Source: Salinimicrobium sp050750585
GTDB lineage: Bacteria > Bacteroidota > Bacteroidia > Flavobacteriales > Flavobacteriaceae
Assembly: GCF_050750585.1 (NCBI RefSeq)
Contig: NZ_JBOJLM010000004.1
Coordinates: 1 to 64,000 of the forward strand
Direction of reading: 5' to 3'
Length of the DNA stretch: 64,000 nucleotides
The position numbers and the translations under genes were made by a program. Each line of letters begins with the position of its first letter. Positions within the stretch are counted from its first letter, which is position 1. The notes under the pieces were generated by a model. It ran no database searches. It saw only the letters and a list, made by a program, of their open reading frames with translations, and had not been told where the DNA came from. This document shows positions 59,855 through 64,000 of the stretch, piece by piece.

Positions 59855-60730
59855 TTACACAGTTTGAGGTTGGTTGATGCTATAGAAGTAGAAATCTTCC
59901 AGATTATTATTTACTCTTTCAAAACCGTCACCGGGATGAACATCAGAAAATACATTTACGTTCATATTTCCACTTCGTAGATAGGATGAAAGCACGTGAT
60001 ATTCTGATTCATATTTTTCAATTTCATTCTTATCAATTCTTTTCCGGTATACCTTCTCGTTTAGAGAGTCAGATAGCTCCTGCGGGTGACCCTGTACCAC
60101 TACCTCTCCCTGGTTAAAAACTGCCATATTGGTGCATAAATTCACCACATCATCTACAATATGAGTGGAGAGAATTACTACTGCATCTTCCCCTAATTCA
60201 CTTAACAGATTATGAAAACGGTTACGCTCCAAAGGATCTAAACCAGCTGTAGGTTCATCCACAATAATTAATTTCGGGTTTCCTATTAAGGCCTGGGCGA
60301 TCCCAAAACGTTGACGCATCCCGCCAGAGTAATCACCTAAATTCCTTTTTCTGAAGTTATACAGGTTCACCTTATTTAAAAGGTCGGCCACGTAGGCTTT
60401 CCGATCTTTGGCGCTGTGAATCCCTTTAATTTTGGCAATATGGTTGAGCATCATTTCTGCAGATACTTTTGGGTACACGCCGAAATCCTGAGGTAAATAC
60501 CCTAATACTTTTCGCAATTCTTCAGGTTGGTCAAAAACATCAATCCCATCAAACTCAATGCTGCCACTATCGGCAATTTGTAAGGTTGCTATTGTACGCA
60601 TCAAATTTGATTTACCCGCACCATTGGGGCCTAAAAGACCAAACATTCCTTTATGAATTTCAAGGTTTACGTTATTTAAAGCCTGGGTTCCGTTAGGGTA
60701 GGTTTTGTTCAGATTTTGGATAGAAAGCAT
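59855..60730 (-). CDS. ABC transporter ATP-binding protein partnered with the permease-M1 fusion
   Basis: A 291-residue ABC ATPase. Walker A GPNGAGKSNLMRTIA near residues 35-49 (Asn after GKS), signature YSGGMRQRFGIAQALIG, Walker B LIIVDEPTAGLDPLERN and the switch His in ILSTHIVDD are intact. The C-terminus after residue ~220 is a small beta/helical extension. It is the first gene of the two-gene unit and separated from the permease-peptidase by 2 nt. Confidence 0.93.
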   Translation of the reverse strand: MLSIQNLNKTYPNGTQALNNVNLEIHKGMFGLLGPNGAGKSNLMRTIATLQIADSGSIEFDGIDVFDQPEELRKVLGYLPQDFGVYPKVSAEMMLNHIAKIKGIHSAKDRKAYVADLLNKVNLYNFRKRNLGDYSGGMRQRFGIAQALIGNPKLIIVDEPTAGLDPLERNRFHNLLSELGEDAVVILSTHIVDDVVNLCTNMAVFNQGEVVVQGHPQELSDSLNEKVYRKRIDKNEIEKYESEYHVLSSYLRSGNMNVNVFSDVHPGDGFERVNNNLEDFYFYSINQPQTV

Positions 60731-61114
60731 AGTTTTTGTTTAAAGAATTTCAAATATGTATGTATTAGTGGCCTAAGAGGATAGATTGTTACATGGGAAG
60801 CTTTTTTTATATAGAATCTGCAATCTAAAAGTTTCACTTATCCACGATAGTAAACTGGTAGAAGCATGATATAAAACCAGATTTATCCCGACGTTTGAAA
60901 GAGGTGCCAAAAATGGCATTTTTGAGAGGTGATTTTAAAGCAGGTAGATCAGGACCTTCAATTTTAGCATGGAACCGGATTATTTAAAGTTCGAGGGAAA
61001 AGAAGTTTTTTTTTCAGAAGAAATCTACTCAAAAGCTTCAATAATTGATTTTTGTCATTGTTTTCTCTATTAAATCTTTCTTATTTTTAGTTCCTGACCG
61101 CTAATTCTATAAAT
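60731..61114. other. Divergent intergenic region with a dispersed palindrome
   Basis: 384 nt between the ABC ATPase and the cytochrome-c peroxidase. It holds palindrome copy 10 at 60901-60931. I see no gene and no clear promoter. Confidence 0.7.
60901..60931. repeat. Dispersed palindrome copy 10 (GAGGTG direct repeat flanks)
   Basis: Core AAAAATGGCATTTTT at 60909-60923. GAGGTG occurs at 60901-60906 and again at 60926-60931, 25 nt apart, the same arrangement as at 62256-62286. Confidence 0.88.
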
Positions 61115-62137
61115 ATGAAACGTGTTCTACTCCTGTTGTCGCTATTTGTGATAATTTCCTGCAAAAATAAAAATGAGAATACCGAAACTGACTTTTCCGA
61201 TGAAGGTTACGAGCTGCTGACTGATGCAAGCATCTATTTCCAACCCTTATCTTCGGTAGAAATGGAAGAACCCGACTCTAATGCAGTAAAACTCGGGAAA
61301 CATTTATTTTATGACACCCGTTTGTCGGGAGAGGGAAATATCAGCTGTAATTCCTGTCACAACCTGAACACTTATGGAGTAGACAACCAGCAATTCTCTC
61401 CAGGGGATGTTGAAGGAACCTTCGGAAACCGAAATTCCCCCACGGTGCTTTACGCAGCTTTACACAAAATGCAATTTTGGGATGGCCGTGCACAAACTGT
61501 AGAAGAACAGGCAGCAGGCCCAATTTTAAACCCTATTGAACACAACATCAAAGAGGAAGAACAGCTGGTGAATAGGTTGAAAGAAGTCGAGCTATACCAG
61601 GATTTGTTTACCAAAGCTTATGGCGAGGAAGGAATTACTTTTGAAAATGCCCTTAAGGCCATTGGTGCTTTTGAACGTACCCTGATGCCAAAAAGCCGGT
61701 TTGACTCCTATCTCGAAGGAGATCATTCAGCCCTTACCGAAAGAGAAAAAAGCGGACTCAAAAGCTTTATCAATGCCGGTTGTATAACCTGCCACAGTGG
61801 AGTTGCCATGGGCGGACAAATGTTCCAGAAATTTGGTTTGTACGAAGACTACTGGAAATACACCGAATCTGAAACCGTTGATCTGGGGCTCTATGAAATA
61901 AGTCAGGATGAAATGGACAAGTATTTCTTCAAAGTTCCCGGTTTGCGCAATATTGAACATACCTATCCATATTTCCACGACGGCTCTGTAGAAGATCTTA
62001 ATAAAGCAGTAGAGATCATGGTAGAACTGCAAACCGCCAACGATCTTTCTGAAACAGAGATTGAAGATATTGTGGCCTTCTTAAAGAGCCTGTCAGCCGA
62101 TGTTCGGGACGAGGCAAAACAAAACCCCTTTGAGTAA
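61115..62137 (+). CDS. Di-heme cytochrome-c peroxidase (MauG/CcpA family), lipoprotein
   Basis: A 340-residue protein with a lipobox signal (VIISCKNKNE, Cys16) and two heme sites: CNSCH at residues 78-82 and CITCH at 223-227, in the two-domain order of di-heme peroxidases. Distal-residue segments FWDGRAQTVEEQA and PTYPYFHDGS-like YPYFHDGSVEDL are typical. It reduces H2O2 in the periplasm with electrons from a c-type cytochrome. Single gene, with palindromes on both sides. Confidence 0.93.
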   Translation: MKRVLLLLSLFVIISCKNKNENTETDFSDEGYELLTDASIYFQPLSSVEMEEPDSNAVKLGKHLFYDTRLSGEGNISCNSCHNLNTYGVDNQQFSPGDVEGTFGNRNSPTVLYAALHKMQFWDGRAQTVEEQAAGPILNPIEHNIKEEEQLVNRLKEVELYQDLFTKAYGEEGITFENALKAIGAFERTLMPKSRFDSYLEGDHSALTEREKSGLKSFINAGCITCHSGVAMGGQMFQKFGLYEDYWKYTESETVDLGLYEISQDEMDKYFFKVPGLRNIEHTYPYFHDGSVEDLNKAVEIMVELQTANDLSETEIEDIVAFLKSLSADVRDEAKQNPFE

Positions 62138-62255
62138 ACAAGAGTTAATCGGGAGAGGTTTATAAGCCTTTATACTTCCGTAGAAAATTGATTAACAGCG
62201 AGAAATAAAAGGAAATGTATTTAAATTGATCATTGTGGGAAAGCTCCTTTTTTAA

Positions 62256-62286
62256 GAGGTGCAAAAAATGCCATTTTTGAGAGGTG
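62256..62286. repeat. Dispersed palindrome copy 11 (GAGGTG direct repeat flanks)
   Basis: Core AAAAATGCCATTTTT at 62264-62278 flanked by GAGGTG at 62256-62261 and 62281-62286, exactly as at 60901. Confidence 0.87.
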
Positions 62287-62357
62287 GTTTAGAAGATAGT
62301 AGCATCTAATAGAATCAGAACCAAAAAGTAGAATTGAGAACATCATGGAGCAAAAAA

Positions 62358-62381
62358 AACCTTTCAGCGAACTGAAAGGTT
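62358..62381. terminator. Isolated hairpin downstream of the peroxidase gene
   Basis: 10-bp arms AACCTTTCAG / CTGAAAGGTT with loop CGAA, preceded by an A tract on the plus strand. On the plus strand the tail is TGTAAAAC, weak; minus-strand reading gives a T tract. No minus-strand gene is close, so its role is unclear. Confidence 0.5.
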
Positions 62382-62757
62382 GTAAAACTAATCCGATAAA
62401 ATGTTTTTTGATTAGACCTAAATATTTCTCCCCCCCAGAAAAAATAAATTAGATAATATCCATTATCGAATTAACTCCGTATAATAATCAAATGATCTCA
62501 CCCCCATCATTTATTAACTATTCTATTAAACTCATGTTTTAGCGATTTTTCGTGCTTGGTATAATTTATTGAATTTATTTGCTCCTCTATAATAGCCCTC
62601 TCCTTCCATGAGAGAGAGGTTTTGTTTGGGTGATTTTGGCTCATCCTATACATATCCATTCATTGCCTGAGATTTTTTCTCTTCACACTCATCAAAATGT
62701 AGAGTCTTGCGCTTTCACGGTCTAAAGTATAAAAGAAGCTGGGGTGTCAAAAAAAAA

Positions 62758-62798
62758 TGTCGTGAACTGCCACTTTTTTGTCGTGAACGGATACTTTT
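62758..62798. mobile_element. Relic end of an IS21-type element (tandem TGTCGTGAAC repeats)
   Basis: TGTCGTGAACTGCCACTTTTT and, exactly 21 nt on, TGTCGTGAACGGATACTTTT. IS21-family elements of Bacteroidota carry such multiple terminal repeats beginning TGTCGTGAAC. No istA/istB gene or second end is present in the window, so only a remnant terminus remains. Recognition is from memory of the family. Confidence 0.55.
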
Positions 62799-62981
62799 AA
62801 TAAAATTAACATGATAAAACTCATGGTTCTATCGCACAGGATGAATTATCTTAAATAAAAGACCATTTATAAGCTGAATTTCATTTTGTTTACATTTAAC
62901 AATTAGGTGTATGTTATTATTAACCTTTTGAGAGGTTAAACAGGAATATTACGGCCCGCTTTCTTATCCTAAATTCAACAT

Positions 62982-64000
62982 TTGAAAAAATTACTTTTTA
63001 TACTTTTCATAGGATACAGTATGTCGCTCTGGTCTCAGCAGGAAGATACTGTATTGACTTCCAAAAGCACGTTCTCCTCTTCAGATGGTTATTTGATTTC
63101 AAAGCCTTATCATTCTATCTACGATACGACCGGCTGGCTGTGGATCCTGGGAGAGAACAAACTTTCAAACGAATATATTTTTGGAGAGCGCGAAATAATT
63201 ATTCAGCGGTTTGATGGAGCCAATTTTTTCACCCTGAAATTACCTGGCACCTTTAATAAGAAAATTGAAAAAGGGCACTTCTTTAAACATAAGTCTAACG
63301 GGCTGTACCTAAAATTATATTATAAGGCTGCGCGGGCAGAATTATTTTATATCAACACAGAATCCTTAGAAATCAAGGCCGTCAAAGAATATAATGACTT
63401 AAACAAAAAAAATTTATTTTCTGAAGCTTACACTACCGGAGATTTGACACGTCTTGTCCTTACATCAAAAGATAAATTTTATAGTGCCGCACTTGATAAA
63501 TTAAGTTTAACTTTTATTGATTCCGTAGCCTTTGACAAACCAGTTGCTGAACCGATTTTAGCTGCTCCCATCACCACAAATGATTTTACACTGATTAAGT
63601 TATTATTAGAAAAAGAGGGGCATTTCCTGAATAAGGAAGGAAAATTCACACAGAAGATATCCGAAGATAATTTTGAAGCTGCTGATGGGACTCATTTTTT
63701 TCCGGAGGTCATACATCCCACTTTTAAAGTTAATAACGCCTTTTACGTAAACCTGGACAACTATAAGAATGCCTTTAAATTCAATAAAGCGCTCAATAAA
63801 TTCATAGAAACACCAAATACCGGTAACCTATTTATCAAAAATGCAGCACTGGAATTTTCACCAGATTTCAAACACGCGTTTTCAACCGAGAGCTTCAGTG
63901 ACTATACAGCAATTGAGATGTATCGTTTCACAAATTTTAAAAATGAGCTACTCTCGAGAATTGAAATAAAGAATTCTTCTGAAACCGCTTATAAGGAAAT
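62982..64000 (+). CDS. Large sensor-like secreted protein, N-terminal part (TTG start, runs off window)
   Basis: The frame is open from 62982 to the window end without a stop. The start must be a TTG at 62982 because that gives a signal peptide KKLLFILFIGYSMSLWS (cleavage before QQEDT); the first ATG at 63021 would cut it. The start of the mature part, GYLISKPYHSIYDTTGWLWIL ... IIQRFDGANFFTLKLP, resembles the beta-propeller repeats of two-component regulators (Reg_prop). It may be the sensory N-terminus of a hybrid sensor or AraC/LuxR-type regulator, but no output domain is visible. Confidence 0.75.
   Translation, partial: MKKLLFILFIGYSMSLWSQQEDTVLTSKSTFSSSDGYLISKPYHSIYDTTGWLWILGENKLSNEYIFGEREIIIQRFDGANFFTLKLPGTFNKKIEKGHFFKHKSNGLYLKLYYKAARAELFYINTESLEIKAVKEYNDLNKKNLFSEAYTTGDLTRLVLTSKDKFYSAALDKLSLTFIDSVAFDKPVAEPILAAPITTNDFTLIKLLLEKEGHFLNKEGKFTQKISEDNFEAADGTHFFPEVIHPTFKVNNAFYVNLDNYKNAFKFNKALNKFIETPNTGNLFIKNAALEFSPDFKHAFSTESFSDYTAIEMYRFTNFKNELLSRIEIKNSSETAYKE

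Larger units (their letters stand above)
62138..62981. other. 844-nt gene-free stretch
   Basis: Between the peroxidase and a partial gene at the window end. It holds palindrome copy 11 (62256-62286), a perfect hairpin (62358-62381) and two tandem repeats resembling an IS21 end (62758-62798). The remainder is AT-rich with no convincing gene; it may be a site of past insertion and loss. Confidence 0.7.

Noticed and set aside
8084..62286. The AAAAATGNCATTTTT palindrome as an ordinary intrinsic terminator
   Set aside because: The stem is A/T-rich with a one-base centre and so weak. Copies also lie inside genes and in divergent upstream regions, and true terminators occur beside them (for example 33497-33530, 56194-56238).
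1..64000. CRISPR array, prophage, integrative element or rRNA operon
   Set aside because: No spaced direct repeats, phage structural genes, integrase/relaxase genes or rRNA sequence were seen; the only mobile trace is the IS21-like end and small repeats.

Overview
The window looks like chromosomal DNA of a marine-type member of the Bacteroidota, most likely Flavobacteriaceae. The evidence is gene content and signal style: an OmpA with thrombospondin type 3 repeats, a DUF5916 barrel protein, an ABC permease fused to an M1 peptidase, a PID-CTERM-like protein, the DUF177-rpmF-fabH-accB-accC cluster, -7 boxes of the form TAnnTTTG, almost no Shine-Dalgarno sequences, and lipoproteins with short lipoboxes. 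The genus is not proven by the sequence. Almost everything is core metabolism and housekeeping. I see no prophage, conjugative element, CRISPR array or rRNA operon.

Layout: 1-5.2 kb holds the end of methylmalonyl-CoA mutase, a CoA-transferase and sdhCAB. 5.4-9.1 kb holds pckA, a universal stress protein and an LpxH-like hydrolase, all on the minus strand. 9.2-12 kb holds an MhqO/MhqD-like quinone-stress pair, a QueD/PTPS protein and a 2OG-Fe(II) oxygenase. 12-15.2 kb holds three very small single-span membrane proteins behind an enoyl-CoA hydratase, a MATE exporter and a GNAT, followed by tRNA-Ala(GGC). 15.5-25.3 kb holds an alpha/beta hydrolase and the AddB- and AddA-like recombination nucleases, separated by ompA and kbl. 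25.5-35.8 kb holds sodA, recJ, rsmI, tdk-alr, mscL, asd and a prolyl oligopeptidase lipoprotein. 36-40.3 kb holds an ABC ATPase, a GreA/B-like protein, mtgA, an FAD oxidoreductase and small secreted proteins. 40.6-46.5 kb holds the fatty-acid cluster, pdxA, riboflavin synthase and a PID-CTERM-like protein. 46.7-56 kb holds an ionotropic-glutamate-receptor-like channel, an M16 protease, an NSS transporter, DUF2809, a BLUF-like protein and DUF5916. 56-62.1 kb holds the ABC/M1 fusion with its ATPase and a di-heme peroxidase. The final 1.9 kb is a gene-poor stretch with a relic IS21-like end, followed by the start of a large sensor-like gene that uses a TTG start.

The most unusual signal is not a gene. 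A dispersed palindrome with core AAAAATGNCATTTTT occurs ten times exactly and four more times with one mismatch. It is often extended outward by GGTG(T/C)C or by GAGGTG flanks. It lies downstream of genes, between divergent genes, across stop codons and, in one reading phase, inside coding sequences. Simple base-composition reasoning predicts far fewer than one copy per window. Its dispersed placement fits a genome-wide protein-binding or structural site, or a miniature mobile repeat, better than an operator. Two copies of a separate perfect 31-bp palindrome and two copies of a 110-130 bp inverted-repeat element are also present.

Functionally the genes cover the TCA cycle and anaplerosis (sdh, pckA, mutB), lipid and envelope synthesis (fab/acc, lpxH-like, mtgA, alr, asd), cofactors (pdxA, ribE, queD), DNA repair (addAB-like, recJ) and stress tolerance (sodA, usp, mhq-like pair, peroxidase, mscL).
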